NCBI GenBank assembly: GCA_027622715.1
Contig: JAQBYN010000020.1
Span: 1 to 51,728 of the forward strand
Source of the DNA: Pseudomonadota bacterium
GTDB lineage: Bacteria > Pseudomonadota > Alphaproteobacteria > SHVP01
DNA length: 51,728 bases
Reading direction: 5' to 3'
Shown: in pieces, positions 35,621-44,517 of the stretch
Layout: each line of letters opens with the position of its first letter
Position numbering within the stretch: position 1 is the first letter of the stretch
Notes under the pieces: generated by a model
The model's input: the letters and a program-made list of their open reading frames with translations, nothing else
Databases searched by the model: none
Told to the model about the DNA's origin: nothing
Translations under genes and position numbers: made by a program

Positions 35621-36154
35621 CTAGGCGGCGGGTTTCGTCCACCGATCCATCGCCGCGCCGATCTGAGCATTGAGCGGCTCAAACATGCCGGTCGCCGCCT
35701 GAACGGACAGCTCGCCGAGTTTGGTCGTCTCATCGAGGAAGCGCGACCAACCCTTTTGCATATACTCGGTCTGAAGCTGGGCTGCTTCCTGGGGATTCTT
35801 GGCGCCAAGAATGGCTTGGCTCGCTTGAATTCCTTCGTTCAAGAGCTCTTGCGTGGCCTTGGTCGCGTAGCCCGAAAGCTTTTCCACGCCGCTCAACCAG
35901 GCGTCACTAGACGCCATCGTCGCTTGAATGCTGGACTTGCCGGCGGTCGAAATATCGTCGAACTGGCGCGCGGCGGTCCCGGCGGCGTCCCGCGACATGG
36001 TTACGGCCTTTTCAAACCCCTTTGCCGCAGCATCCGTGCCTTCCTTAAGAAACACGTCAACGCCTTCTTTGCCCGCTTTCAGAGCCGCATCAATGGTCTG
36101 CGTTGCCGCTTCCTGCGCTTTGAAACCGTCGCCCGTGGTCTTTTTGGTGGTCAT
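35621..36154 (-). CDS. Phasin (PHA-granule-associated protein)
   Basis: 177 aa, almost wholly helical and rich in Ala, Lys, Glu and Thr. The phasin_2-type core runs about 60-165 (AAGTAARQFDDISTAGKSS, LSGYATKATQELLNEGIQASQAIL, ELSVQAATGMFEPLNAQIGAA). Phasins coat polyhydroxyalkanoate granules and control their size and number. AAGAGGA lies 6 bp before ATG 36154. It is a single-gene unit with its own strong terminator, and TGC-rich boxes upstream fit PhaR-type control. No phaC is in view, so PHA storage itself is inferred. Confidence 0.9.
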   Translation of the reverse strand: MTTKKTTGDGFKAQEAATQTIDAALKAGKEGVDVFLKEGTDAAAKGFEKAVTMSRDAAGTAARQFDDISTAGKSSIQATMASSDAWLSGVEKLSGYATKATQELLNEGIQASQAILGAKNPQEAAQLQTEYMQKGWSRFLDETTKLGELSVQAATGMFEPLNAQIGAAMDRWTKPAA

Positions 36155-36190
36155 TGCAGTCCTCTTAGAATTTGTCTCGCAACTGCGATA

Positions 36191-36260
36191 TTGCGTTGCA
36201 GCATTCCTAAGATAGGTAGAGCGCCGTGGAAGTCAAGGAGATTTTGTGCGCTGCAGCATT
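36191..36260. promoter_or_regulatory. TGC-rich boxes upstream of the phasin, PhaR-like
   Basis: TTGCGTTGCAGCATT (36191-36205) and CTGCAGCATT (36251-36260) share TGCAGCATT; a further CTGC lies at 36183-36186. PhaR repressors of Alphaproteobacteria bind TGC/GCA-rich repeats in phasin promoters and leave when PHA accumulates. The second copy runs into the 3' end of the lipoprotein gene. The repeats are seen; PhaR binding is inferred. Confidence 0.4.
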
Positions 36261-36984
36261 ACCCGCCAAAGAGCGAGATTTGGCCGTCCTCGTACTTGAA
36301 CTGAAATAGCGCGCCACCTTGGCCGAACGCCCGTTCTGTCGTCTCTGACCCGATCTGACTGTAGAGCCGGCCGAAGTCCGTCGTGCGATCCGCGCCTACC
36401 GGACGCTGGACCCTGACGGCGATCCCCGTCGGATCGTGGGACAGCAGGAAACGGCGGAACGGCAGCCGTTCCAGGCGGTCAGCGGGCCCGGTAAAGACCC
36501 AAGTCGTCATAACACCGCTGGCGCACTGCAGGACCACCCAAAAGTACGAATCAGAGCGTAAATAGTTTGGCATTTCCGTGAAAGCGGACGAGGCATCCAC
36601 GAGCGAACGGCGGAATTCCTCAAGGTTTTCTGCATTGAGGTCTGCAGATCCCGACCGACCGAGCAGTCCCGCAAGCGCCGAGGGAAACGACTGGTCGGCC
36701 AGCAAGCTCCCTCGGAAGACACGCCCGTGCAGGGTCGCCCCTTCGCGCCGCTGGAGGATGTCGTAGGTCCGTACCTGTTTTGTATACTCGGCATTGAAGA
36801 TCAGCCTGTAGCGATCCAATGTCGTCGCTGGACAGCTTTGCCGGATATCATTCCCGGCGACATAGTCGGACCAGGAGAACTGCCGCGACAGGAGCCCGTC
36901 GTTTGCCGTGCCACACGCCGCGACCACAAACGGCAGCAGGATAAGCAGTCTTCGACAGATCCGCCGACTAGCTAGAATCGCCAT
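36259..36984 (-). CDS. Hypothetical lipoprotein
   Basis: 241 aa from ATG 36984 (GAGAG 5 bp upstream); a GTG at 36996 would add four residues. The N-terminus SRRICRRLLILLPFVVAACG is a lipoprotein signal with lipobox VAAC, Cys at about residue 24. The rest has no domain I recognise: Trp/Tyr-containing strands (FSWSDYVAGNDIRQSC, YFWVVLQCASGVMTTWVF) and two further Cys (near RQSCPATT and LQCASG) that could pair. Periplasmic and membrane-anchored, outer leaflet of the inner membrane or outer membrane. It lies between phasin and D,D-carboxypeptidase, divergent from the latter. Function unknown. Confidence 0.75.
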   Translation of the reverse strand: MAILASRRICRRLLILLPFVVAACGTANDGLLSRQFSWSDYVAGNDIRQSCPATTLDRYRLIFNAEYTKQVRTYDILQRREGATLHGRVFRGSLLADQSFPSALAGLLGRSGSADLNAENLEEFRRSLVDASSAFTEMPNYLRSDSYFWVVLQCASGVMTTWVFTGPADRLERLPFRRFLLSHDPTGIAVRVQRPVGADRTTDFGRLYSQIGSETTERAFGQGGALFQFKYEDGQISLFGG

Positions 36985-36997
36985 CAAGACTCTCACG

Positions 36998-37076
36998 CAA
37001 CTAGTTGAAATATATGAATAGACAGACGGGTACTCACTCTCCTATCATCCTCGACACCACGGCTTCGATGAGCCGT
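36998..37076. promoter_or_regulatory. Palindromes in the divergent lipoprotein/carboxypeptidase spacer
   Basis: CAACTAGTTG (36998-37007) is a perfect 10-bp palindrome 13 bp ahead of the lipoprotein start, followed by an AT-rich patch (AAATATATGAATAG). ACGGCT (37059-37064) and AGCCGT (37071-37076) form a 6-bp stem 30 bp before the carboxypeptidase start. Neither is terminator-like. Possible operators or leader hairpins; no promoter hexamers are clear. Confidence 0.35.
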
Positions 37077-37105
37077 ATTGCCATTTGATAATAGAGCAAG
37101 GGCAC

Positions 37106-38368
37106 GTGGGCCGACGGGGAACAGTAGACAGGCTTCTGCGATTTGTCGCGTTTGGGCTCGTCGCCATGGCGTTAGCGGCGGGGCTTTGGGCCGCGCCGGC
37201 GCAAGCGCGCTATGCCGCGATGGTCGTCGATGCGGAATCCGGTGAGGTACTCTTCTCGCGCAACGGCGAGGCGATTAGATATCCCGCTTCCCTAACTAAA
37301 ATGATGACGCTCTATCTAGCCTTTGATGCGCTAGACAACGGCAAACTCAAGCTCAACCAAAAACTAAAGGTTTCGAAGCGTGCCGCTGGCCAAACGCCGT
37401 CGCGGCTCGGGCTGCGCGCGGGCGGGACTATCACAACAAAGGACGCGATCCTTGCGATGGTAACGAAGTCCGCGAACGACGCGGCCACCGTTGTTGCCGA
37501 ATCTATTGGCGGGACCGAAGTGAAGTTCGCCGAGATGATGACGGCGAAAGCCCGCGAACTCGGGATGCGTCGCACAACATTCCGCAATGCGACAGGCTTG
37601 CCCAATCGACATCAGCGGACGACTGCCGGAGACATGTCGCTCTTGGCCATTGCGTTGTTGAATAATCACGCCCGCCACTATCACTATTTCTCGACGGCCA
37701 AATTCGCTTATGGGGGCAAGACCTACAAGAACCACAACCACTTGCTCGGCAATTACGAGGGCGCGGATGGCATCAAGACCGGCTACATCCGCGCCTCCGG
37801 GTTCAATGTGGTCGCCTCGGTGCGCCGCGGCGACCGTCGATTGGTGGGTATTGTATTCGGTGGAAAATCCGCGACCTCGCGTGACACTCACGCTAGGTCC
37901 CTGTTCGACCGGGCATTCAGCGTACTGGAAGCGCGGAACGTGCCGACCCCTGGGGTGAAACCATCACGACCGTCGGTTTCCGCGCCTCAGCTCGCGGCCG
38001 ATGCCCCGGCGGAAGCCAGCGCACCGGAGCAAGGATCAACCGACGGCGAGGCGCAATCGATAGACGCCGAGGTGCCTCAACTTCCAGAATTGGCACGAAC
38101 GTCGACAATGCGGCGCACATGGCTGATCCAGGTCGGCGCCTTTGGCGACAAGGATTCCGCCTTTCGCGGCATTCGGGATGCGTCGCAAGTCGCAGCCCAC
38201 TACCTTGAGGAGGCTCGCGTGGCGGTAAGCGAGGCGGCGTCGCGGAATGGCGCGATGTTGTTCCGAGCGCGGATTATCGGTATTTCGCGAGAAAACGCGT
38301 TTTCGGCCTGCCGCCTCCTCAATAAGAACGGAATCGACTGCGTCGCCCTCAATCAATCGGGCGGTTAA
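37106..38368 (+). CDS. D-alanyl-D-alanine carboxypeptidase (PBP5/6-type) with C-terminal SPOR domain
   Basis: 420 aa from GTG 37106, which has AAGG 5 bp upstream; a TTG at 37085 lacks a site. Signal peptide ends near AQA34. Peptidase S11 catalytic motifs: S62-L-T-K65, S122-A-N124, K224-T-G226. The enzyme trims the terminal D-Ala of peptidoglycan stem peptides. After a Pro/Ala/Glu-rich linker (about 290-340) comes a SPOR domain (WLIQVGAFGDKDSAFRGI...NAFSACRLLNKNGIDC, about 345-415), which binds denuded glycan at division septa, so septal targeting is likely. There is no amphipathic C-terminal anchor as in E. coli PBP5; the S11-SPOR fusion is common in Alphaproteobacteria. Confidence 0.95.
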   Translation: MGRRGTVDRLLRFVAFGLVAMALAAGLWAAPAQARYAAMVVDAESGEVLFSRNGEAIRYPASLTKMMTLYLAFDALDNGKLKLNQKLKVSKRAAGQTPSRLGLRAGGTITTKDAILAMVTKSANDAATVVAESIGGTEVKFAEMMTAKARELGMRRTTFRNATGLPNRHQRTTAGDMSLLAIALLNNHARHYHYFSTAKFAYGGKTYKNHNHLLGNYEGADGIKTGYIRASGFNVVASVRRGDRRLVGIVFGGKSATSRDTHARSLFDRAFSVLEARNVPTPGVKPSRPSVSAPQLAADAPAEASAPEQGSTDGEAQSIDAEVPQLPELARTSTMRRTWLIQVGAFGDKDSAFRGIRDASQVAAHYLEEARVAVSEAASRNGAMLFRARIIGISRENAFSACRLLNKNGIDCVALNQSGG

Positions 38369-38461
38369 CCATCAGTCGATAGCCGCGATTGCGCGGTACG
38401 CCTATACTCCCTCCTAGCGTCGAACCGGGCGCCCCCAGTGGCCTATCTAATGGAGGGACCG

Positions 38462-39628
38462 ATGAGTGGACCGACACCGTTCCAACGCATGACGCGGCAT
38501 GGCGCCATCGTTCACACCAGCCACGACGAAATGGCGCTGGAAAACTTCGCTCAAGCGATGCATTCCGAAGTGTTCGGGCACCTGATGCCGGGGAACAAGG
38601 ACGCCTACCAAAACCGGGTTCTACCCGCCTTTGAAAAGCGCGAGGGGCGTAAACCGACCACGCGCAAAGAGGTCCGCGCGGAGATGCGTGACGACCCCTT
38701 TCACCAAACGTGGAGCGCCTTGCGCCGAACGACCCAAGAAATGATGTGGATCGCCACCGATACTTGTCTGCACCGAACCTATGACGATCTGCATGAACGC
38801 GCGCAACCACACGGCCGACGGCTGGGCTCGCTGGACCTCGACTCCAACCTTGATCTGCCGCGCTATGTTACCGCGCTGGACATTCACTGCATGCCGGGCG
38901 GCTATTGCGGCGAAGCCACCGGCGACGATGTTTATGCCGGGGCCCTCTACGACCGCGGCGTCTATTCCATTACTCAAGGGTTCTTAGGGCCAAAGGTAGA
39001 TGGCTTTGGCCGTTCCAGCACCGCTTACATAAAGCGCAATTACCCCGCTTTCCGCCGCGGCAAAATTCTCGATGTCGGTTGCGCGGTGGGACACGGCTCG
39101 GTTGCGATTGCCGAGACGATGCCCGATGCCGAGATCTATGCGATCGACGTCGCGGCACCAATGCTGCGATATGCCCATGCCCGTGCCGAGAGCCTGGGCG
39201 TACCGGTGCATTTTTCCCAGCAAAATGCTGAACACATGAATTACGACGACGACACATTCGATTTTGTGGTGTCTGGCGCGACACTCCACGAACTCTCGAC
39301 TGCTGGGATCAAAAATATCATTCGCGAATGCTACCGCGTGCTGAAACCCGGCGGGGTTATGGTTCATATCGAGCAGCCGCAATACGAGGGGATGGACCCA
39401 TATGATCAATTCATGCGCGACTGGGACACCTTCGGAAACAACGAACCGTTCTGGGGCACGCTCCACGATCTCGATCTAAAGAAACTCGCCGTCGCGGCTG
39501 GTTTCTCAGACCACAAAGTCCATCAGTCGATGGAATGGGGTGATGAGGAACGAGGGCGCGTCTACAATGTCGACAAGCCCGGTGAAAAGCCGACACCGCC
39601 TTGGTTCTTTTACACCGCGACAAAGTGA
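38462..39628 (+). CDS. SAM-dependent methyltransferase with unrecognised N-terminal region (paralogue 1)
   Basis: 388 aa from ATG 38462, with GGAGGG 4 bp upstream. The C-terminal half is a class I Rossmann methyltransferase: motif I KILDVGCAVGHG (about 201-212), acidic IYAIDVAAPM, NAEHMNYDDDTFDFVVSG, and RVLKPGGVMVHIEQPQYEG. The first 195 residues are not a methyltransferase part I know: HGAIVHTSHDEMALENF, LMPGNKDAYQNRVLPAFEKREGR, LRRTTQEM, HCMPGGYCGE and YSITQGFLGP, all echoed in the next gene. No signal peptide or membrane span. Substrate unknown; the UbiE-like core suggests a small molecule. Followed after 61 bp by its paralogue. Confidence 0.85.
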   Translation: MSGPTPFQRMTRHGAIVHTSHDEMALENFAQAMHSEVFGHLMPGNKDAYQNRVLPAFEKREGRKPTTRKEVRAEMRDDPFHQTWSALRRTTQEMMWIATDTCLHRTYDDLHERAQPHGRRLGSLDLDSNLDLPRYVTALDIHCMPGGYCGEATGDDVYAGALYDRGVYSITQGFLGPKVDGFGRSSTAYIKRNYPAFRRGKILDVGCAVGHGSVAIAETMPDAEIYAIDVAAPMLRYAHARAESLGVPVHFSQQNAEHMNYDDDTFDFVVSGATLHELSTAGIKNIIRECYRVLKPGGVMVHIEQPQYEGMDPYDQFMRDWDTFGNNEPFWGTLHDLDLKKLAVAAGFSDHKVHQSMEWGDEERGRVYNVDKPGEKPTPPWFFYTATK

Positions 39629-39689
39629 TGCTTGAGACGTTTTTTATCGATGTAAGCACCGGAGCGGTTGGTTGCGAAAGAGCCCGACA

Positions 39690-40868
39690 ATGAAACCTGT
39701 GGGCATCCGTCAAATTGGCCAACACGGTGCGCTTGCCGCGGTCAACCACGATGAAGCCGCACGCGAAGACTTCATCGCGTCAATGTACTTCGCGGTACAG
39801 GCGAACGTGTTCCCCGGGAATCGACTAGCTTACGACCGGCGGGTTCGGCCCGAATTTGAGCGCGGCCACGGTCGGGCGCCTGAAGATCGTCACGAGATCC
39901 GCCGAGCCATGGCGGGTGAGCCCCTGTTCCAGTGGTGGAGCGGCCTGCGCCGAACCACCCAAGAAATGAAGCAGGCAACCGGGGAGGAACTCGTCCACCG
40001 CCAAATTGGCAAGATTAATGAAGAGGTTGCACGAATTAATCGGACGGGCATCGGGACGCTTCGACTAGATCCAGGCCTGCCGCTGCCAGGATATGCCTCC
40101 AAAGTCGATTTCCACGGTCAACCCGGCGGTTACTACGCGGAGCGCTGTGCCGAAGATACGACGCCGGCGGCAATTTACGACCCGGGCGTGTTTGTCTTAA
40201 CTAAGGGATTCATGGGGCCTTACTGCGAAGCGGCTGGCGCGTCGGCGATCGGCTTCCTGAGAGAGCGATTTCCCGATTTTGAACCGAAGACCATTCTCGA
40301 CATCGGATGTTCTGTCGGGCACAGCACTGTGCCCTACTCGATCACCTACCCCGAGGCGCGAATCGATGCGATCGATTTGTCCGCGCCAATGTTGCGCTAC
40401 GGCTATGCCCGGGCGAACTCATTGGGTCACCTGATCCATTTTTCGCAGCAAAACGCAGAAGCGACGGACTTTCCGTCCGGGTCGTTCGATCTCGTCGTAT
40501 CCCACATCGTGCTCCATGAGACCTCACGGCGGGCCTTGCGCAATATCTTCGCCGAATGCCAACGCCTATTGGCGCCCGGGGGCCTCATGCTCCACGTCGA
40601 GCAGCGCCAAAACGAAGGCTTGGAGGCGTTTGAACAGTTCTATTACGACTGGGACACCCTCAATAATCACGAACCGTTTTGGGGCACGTTGCACGACACC
40701 GATCTTGCCGAACTGGCCGCCGATGTAGGCTTCGCGACGTCCGACATTTTCCAGAAGATGGTGCCGAACGTCGTGTCGGCGGACTTGCTCCGGTCCCAAA
40801 TTGACGAGGGCCAGGACTTCAAGAGAACGTCGACGTGGCTCGCGTTCGGCGCGCAGAAGAAAAGTTAG
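39690..40868 (+). CDS. SAM-dependent methyltransferase with unrecognised N-terminal region (paralogue 2)
   Basis: 392 aa from ATG 39690 (AAAGAG 7 bp upstream); a TTG at 39672 with GGAG 7 bp upstream is an equally possible start adding six residues. Same layout as the previous gene: QHGALAAVNHDEAAREDF, FPGNRLAYDRRVRPEFERGHGR, LRRTTQEM, FHGQPGGYYAE, FVLTKGFMGP, then motif I TILDIGCSVGHS (about 201-212), IDAIDLSAPMLRYGYARANSLG and RLLAPGGLMLHVEQRQNEG. The C-terminal 60 residues diverge most, so the two probably act on different or successive substrates. The stop overlaps the convergent phosphohexomutase stop by 3 bp. Confidence 0.85.
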   Translation: MKPVGIRQIGQHGALAAVNHDEAAREDFIASMYFAVQANVFPGNRLAYDRRVRPEFERGHGRAPEDRHEIRRAMAGEPLFQWWSGLRRTTQEMKQATGEELVHRQIGKINEEVARINRTGIGTLRLDPGLPLPGYASKVDFHGQPGGYYAERCAEDTTPAAIYDPGVFVLTKGFMGPYCEAAGASAIGFLRERFPDFEPKTILDIGCSVGHSTVPYSITYPEARIDAIDLSAPMLRYGYARANSLGHLIHFSQQNAEATDFPSGSFDLVVSHIVLHETSRRALRNIFAECQRLLAPGGLMLHVEQRQNEGLEAFEQFYYDWDTLNNHEPFWGTLHDTDLAELAADVGFATSDIFQKMVPNVVSADLLRSQIDEGQDFKRTSTWLAFGAQKKS

Positions 40869-42244
40869 ATCGACGGTGGTTGCACACCGCTTGCCGTGAG
40901 TTCGGCAAATAGTTGACCTTTCAAACGATCTAGGCCCGCCTGGTCGCGCGCTTCCACCCGAGCGACTAACACCGCCTGCGTATTCGACGCGCGGAGGAGC
41001 CACCAGCCATCCTCATTAGTCACCCGCACACCATCGATATCGACCACGTCAGCACCGGCCTTTCGCATGCGCTGGGCGACCTCGGTCGCAACCGCGAACT
41101 TGCGTTCCTCAGCACACTCGAACCTCAATTCCGGCGTGTTCACGAATACCGGCAGCTCGTCCAGCAGCTCGCCCATCGACTTGCCGCTTCGTCGAATCAA
41201 CTGAAGCGTCCGGATCGCTGCATAGAGGCCGTCGTCGAAACCGTAAAAATCGTCGGCAAAGAAAATGTGGGCACTCATCTCGCCGGCGAGCAAAGCACCA
41301 GTCTCGGCCATCTTGGCTTTGACCAACGAATGCCCGGCCGCCCACATAACCGGCTCCCCACCGAGACGGCGAACTTCATCGAACAGCGCCACGCTGCATT
41401 TGACATCGCCGATGACGGTTGCGCCGGGGTGGTTCGCCAATACGTCACGCGCCAGAAGCGCCAAGAGCTGATCCCCCCAGACGATCCGACCCGATTCGTC
41501 TATGACGCCAATACGATCTCCATCGCCGTCGAACGCAAAGCCTACGCCCGCGCTATTCTGCTCTGCAGCGGTCCTCAATTGGGTTAGATTCTCGGGCACG
41601 GTTGGGTCGGGATGATGGTTCGGAAAATCACCATCAACGGCCACGTTAATCAGGACATGGCGCCCCGGAATGCGTTCGGTCAACGCTTCAAGCACAGCAC
41701 CCGCGGCGCCGTTACCCGGATCCCAGGCGATCGTCATCTCTGGCGGAAAGTCAGCGCCCGCAACGAGCCGAGAAATGTATCGACCTGAGATGTCGACGCT
41801 CTGCTCCGAGCCCGCTCCTACCTCATAATCCGCAGCCTGCGCCGTTCTTCCCAGCGCCTGGATGTCTTCCCCGAAGAATCCCTCATGCCCCAACATGAAT
41901 TTGAAGCCGTTGTGGTCCGGCGGATTGTGGGAGCCGGTGACCATAATACCACCGTCGGCAGAGAGCTCATGGACGCTGTAGTAAAGCATCGGTGTGGGGC
42001 CCAGGCCCAACCGTTGCACCACGATGCCGGCTGACATCAACCCCTCGACGACATGGTCTGCAAGACTGGGCGAACTATGCCGCCCGTCGTAACAAACGTT
42101 CACCGTGCGCCCGCCTCTACGTCGAACAACCGTGCCGAATGCGCGCCCGATGGCACCGGCGTCAGCGGGGCCAAGCGTCTCGCCAAGAATGCCGCGAATA
42201 TCGTAAGCGCGGAGGATCGACGGATCGAAACGATGCCCAGTCAT
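40865..42244 (-). CDS. Phosphomannomutase/phosphoglucomutase
   Basis: 459 aa, alpha-D-phosphohexomutase. Domain 1 LRAYDIRGILGETLGPADA with phosphoserine Ser105 in MVTGSHNPPDHNGFK, metal-binding FDGDGDRIGVID in domain 2, GEMSAHIFFADDFYGFDDG (sugar specificity loop) in domain 3, and RASNTQAVLVARVEA (phosphate-binding) in domain 4. This is the AlgC/PMM-PGM type acting on both glucose and mannose phosphates. Next to ugd and galU it most plausibly supplies glucose-1-phosphate. ATG 42244 overlaps the ugd stop (ATGA), so the pair is coupled. Confidence 0.93.
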   Translation of the reverse strand: MTGHRFDPSILRAYDIRGILGETLGPADAGAIGRAFGTVVRRRGGRTVNVCYDGRHSSPSLADHVVEGLMSAGIVVQRLGLGPTPMLYYSVHELSADGGIMVTGSHNPPDHNGFKFMLGHEGFFGEDIQALGRTAQAADYEVGAGSEQSVDISGRYISRLVAGADFPPEMTIAWDPGNGAAGAVLEALTERIPGRHVLINVAVDGDFPNHHPDPTVPENLTQLRTAAEQNSAGVGFAFDGDGDRIGVIDESGRIVWGDQLLALLARDVLANHPGATVIGDVKCSVALFDEVRRLGGEPVMWAAGHSLVKAKMAETGALLAGEMSAHIFFADDFYGFDDGLYAAIRTLQLIRRSGKSMGELLDELPVFVNTPELRFECAEERKFAVATEVAQRMRKAGADVVDIDGVRVTNEDGWWLLRASNTQAVLVARVEARDQAGLDRLKGQLFAELTASGVQPPSI

Positions 42245-43572
42245 GCGCCCTCGGGCAGTGCCGGTTGCCGACCGACGCTGACGTATGTGAATCCAGCGGC
42301 TGCCGCGACAGTTGGATCAAACAGGTTACGAAAATCCACAAGAACCGGCGTCACCATTGCCGCCTTTAACGCATCCATATCCAGTCGACCGGGCTTGAAG
42401 TGATCCCACTCGGTGACAATTGTTGCGACATGGGCCCCGGCAGCTGCCTCAACGGTACTGGGCCACCAGGTCACGCCGTCGAGTAGCGACCGGGCGTGGG
42501 GCGCACCTTCGGGATCGAAAACCCGAACCTGCGCGCCAGCCGCGAGGAGACCTCGCGCTAAGTCGATTGCGGGACTGTCCCGAACGTCGTCGGTGTTCGC
42601 CTTGAACGTGATCCCCAGCACTGCGACCGTCTTTCCCGCTACGGAGCCACCAATCACCGAGGAAACCCTGTCGGCAAGAGATTTCTTCCGCGCATCGTTG
42701 ACCTCGATCGCCGTCTCAACCAAGCGAATCGGCGCGCCGGCCTTTGCCGCGTCATGGGCCAACGCCAGGGTGTCCTTCGGAAAGCATGAGCCGCCATACC
42801 CGGGACCCGCGCTCAGCCCCCAGCGACCGACGCGGCTGTCGAGTCCCATGCCGCGGGCCACGTCTTCGACATCCGCGCCGACCCGCTCACAAAGATTAGC
42901 TATTTCATTGATGAAGGTTATTTTCACCGCAAGAAAGGCGTTGGCGCTGTACTTAATGAGTTCCGCAGTTTCGACACCGGTCAGAACAAATCGATCCGAA
43001 CGACCTTCTAAAAGTGGCTGATGTAGTTGTCTCAAAACATCCGCCGCGCGGGCGTTGTCCGTGCCGACAACGATGCGATCAGGCGCCGCGAAGTCTGACA
43101 CGGCGCTTCCTTCTCGAAGGAACTCTGGAACTGATGCCACATCAAAATTGGCGTCCGGCGAGGCCGCACGAACTATTCTCGCCACGGCCCGATTCGTACC
43201 GACCGGCACCGTGGACTTGGTCGCAATAACCGTATAACCCGAAAGGCATAGGGCCAGTTCCCCAGCAGCCGCGCGTACATACGACAAGTCCGCGTCGCCG
43301 CTCCCTCCGGGCGGGGTTCCAACGGCAATAAATACGACGTCCGCGCTGGGGACGGACGAGGCCGGCGACGATGCAAACGCAAGCCGCCCTCGGGCAATAT
43401 TTCTCCCGACGACGTCGCTCAATCCCGGCTCAAAAATCGGGATCTCACCGCGCTCAAGGCGGGCCGAAATATCGGGATTCTTGTCGATGCATGTTACGTC
43501 ATGGCCGATGTCGGCAAAACATGCGCCTGAGACCAGACCGACGTAGCCGGTCCCAATCACGACAACCTTCAT
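42241..43572 (-). CDS. ugd: UDP-glucose 6-dehydrogenase
   Basis: 443 aa. Oxidises UDP-glucose to UDP-glucuronate with two NAD+. N-terminal Rossmann domain MKVVVIGTGYVGLVSGACFADIGH, TKSTVPVGT, SVPEFLREGSAVSDFAAPDRIVVG, catalytic Cys263 in GYGGSCFPKDTLAL, and the C-terminal UDP-binding domain with GITFKANTDDVRDSPAIDL. All catalytic residues are present and the length is usual. It lies 3 bp after galU, whose product is its substrate, and overlaps the phosphohexomutase gene. UDP-glucuronate feeds capsule, exopolysaccharide or lipid glycosylation; no glycosyltransferase is adjacent to say which. Confidence 0.96.
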   Translation of the reverse strand: MKVVVIGTGYVGLVSGACFADIGHDVTCIDKNPDISARLERGEIPIFEPGLSDVVGRNIARGRLAFASSPASSVPSADVVFIAVGTPPGGSGDADLSYVRAAAGELALCLSGYTVIATKSTVPVGTNRAVARIVRAASPDANFDVASVPEFLREGSAVSDFAAPDRIVVGTDNARAADVLRQLHQPLLEGRSDRFVLTGVETAELIKYSANAFLAVKITFINEIANLCERVGADVEDVARGMGLDSRVGRWGLSAGPGYGGSCFPKDTLALAHDAAKAGAPIRLVETAIEVNDARKKSLADRVSSVIGGSVAGKTVAVLGITFKANTDDVRDSPAIDLARGLLAAGAQVRVFDPEGAPHARSLLDGVTWWPSTVEAAAGAHVATIVTEWDHFKPGRLDMDALKAAMVTPVLVDFRNLFDPTVAAAAGFTYVSVGRQPALPEGA

Positions 43573-43575
43573 TGC

Positions 43576-44451
43576 CTATGCCCCAAGATCCAGTCCTCGA
43601 ATATACTCAACCAACTCGTCTCGTAGGTCTTCCCGTTGAAGCCCAAATGCAATATTGGCGCGCAGGTACCCCCCTCGGGTGCCGCAATCAAAGCGCTCAC
43701 CGGCAATCTTGATGCCTGAGAACTCTTCGACCGAGGCGAGCCAAGAGAGTGCATCGGTCAGTTGTATTTCTCCGCCCGCGCCCTTCTCTTGCCGATCCAA
43801 GTATTCGAACACCCGCGGCGTCATGATGTAGCGGCCAACCACCGCGTAGTTAGAGGGTGCCGCAGCTTGGCTCGGTTTCTCTACCAGCGAACGAACGCGG
43901 ACGACGGGGCCCTCCTCGCCCGAGATGTCCAGGACGCCATAACTAGAGATATCGGGTCCGTCGATGACCTCGGCGGCGACCATTCCGCCGCGACCGGAAT
44001 AGGCGTCGACCATTTGTTTCAGGCACGGAACATCTGCCAAGAAAATGTCATCGGGCAGGAGGACGGCAAATGGCTCGTCGCCGATAAAATGCCGGGCGCA
44101 CCAGATTGCGTGGCCAAGACCCAATGGTTCCTGCTGTCGTGTGTAGGCCACCTTGCCCGGTGCAGGAAGCCAGCTCCGCAGACTCGCAGCAGCCTCTTCC
44201 TTGCCGCGCGAGCGCAACATTGCTTCGAGCTCATTCGAGTGATCGAAATGATCCTCAATCGCGCTCTTCCCTTTGCCGGTCACGAAGATGAACTCCTCGA
44301 TCCCCGCGGCACGCGCCTCCTCGACCGCGTAATGAATGAGCGGTTTGTCGACAACGGGCAGCATTTCCTTTGGCAGCGCCTTTGTGGCCGGCAAGAAACG
44401 CGTGCCAAGACCGCCTACGGGAAATACTGCTTTGCGCACGCGTGCGGTCAT
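43576..44451 (-). CDS. galU: UTP-glucose-1-phosphate uridylyltransferase
   Basis: 291 aa nucleotidyltransferase: VRKAVFPVGGLGTRFLPATK, ALPKEMLPVVDKPLIHYAVEEA, EPLGLGHAIWCAR, FAVLLPDDIFL, LVEKPSQAAAPSNYAVVGRYIM and GEIQLTDAL are the GalU sequence marks. Forms UDP-glucose from glucose-1-phosphate and UTP. It is the middle step between the phosphohexomutase and Ugd, both encoded just downstream. 66 bp separate it from the J-domain gene upstream, so it may have its own promoter, but none is clear. Confidence 0.96.
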   Translation of the reverse strand: MTARVRKAVFPVGGLGTRFLPATKALPKEMLPVVDKPLIHYAVEEARAAGIEEFIFVTGKGKSAIEDHFDHSNELEAMLRSRGKEEAAASLRSWLPAPGKVAYTRQQEPLGLGHAIWCARHFIGDEPFAVLLPDDIFLADVPCLKQMVDAYSGRGGMVAAEVIDGPDISSYGVLDISGEEGPVVRVRSLVEKPSQAAAPSNYAVVGRYIMTPRVFEYLDRQEKGAGGEIQLTDALSWLASVEEFSGIKIAGERFDCGTRGGYLRANIAFGLQREDLRDELVEYIRGLDLGA

Positions 44452-44517
44452 TTAGCGCGGTCTCCGGAGGGGCTGGAAAGCAGGTTCTTGTGCCACGCTG
44501 CCGTCGCTCAGGCAAGT

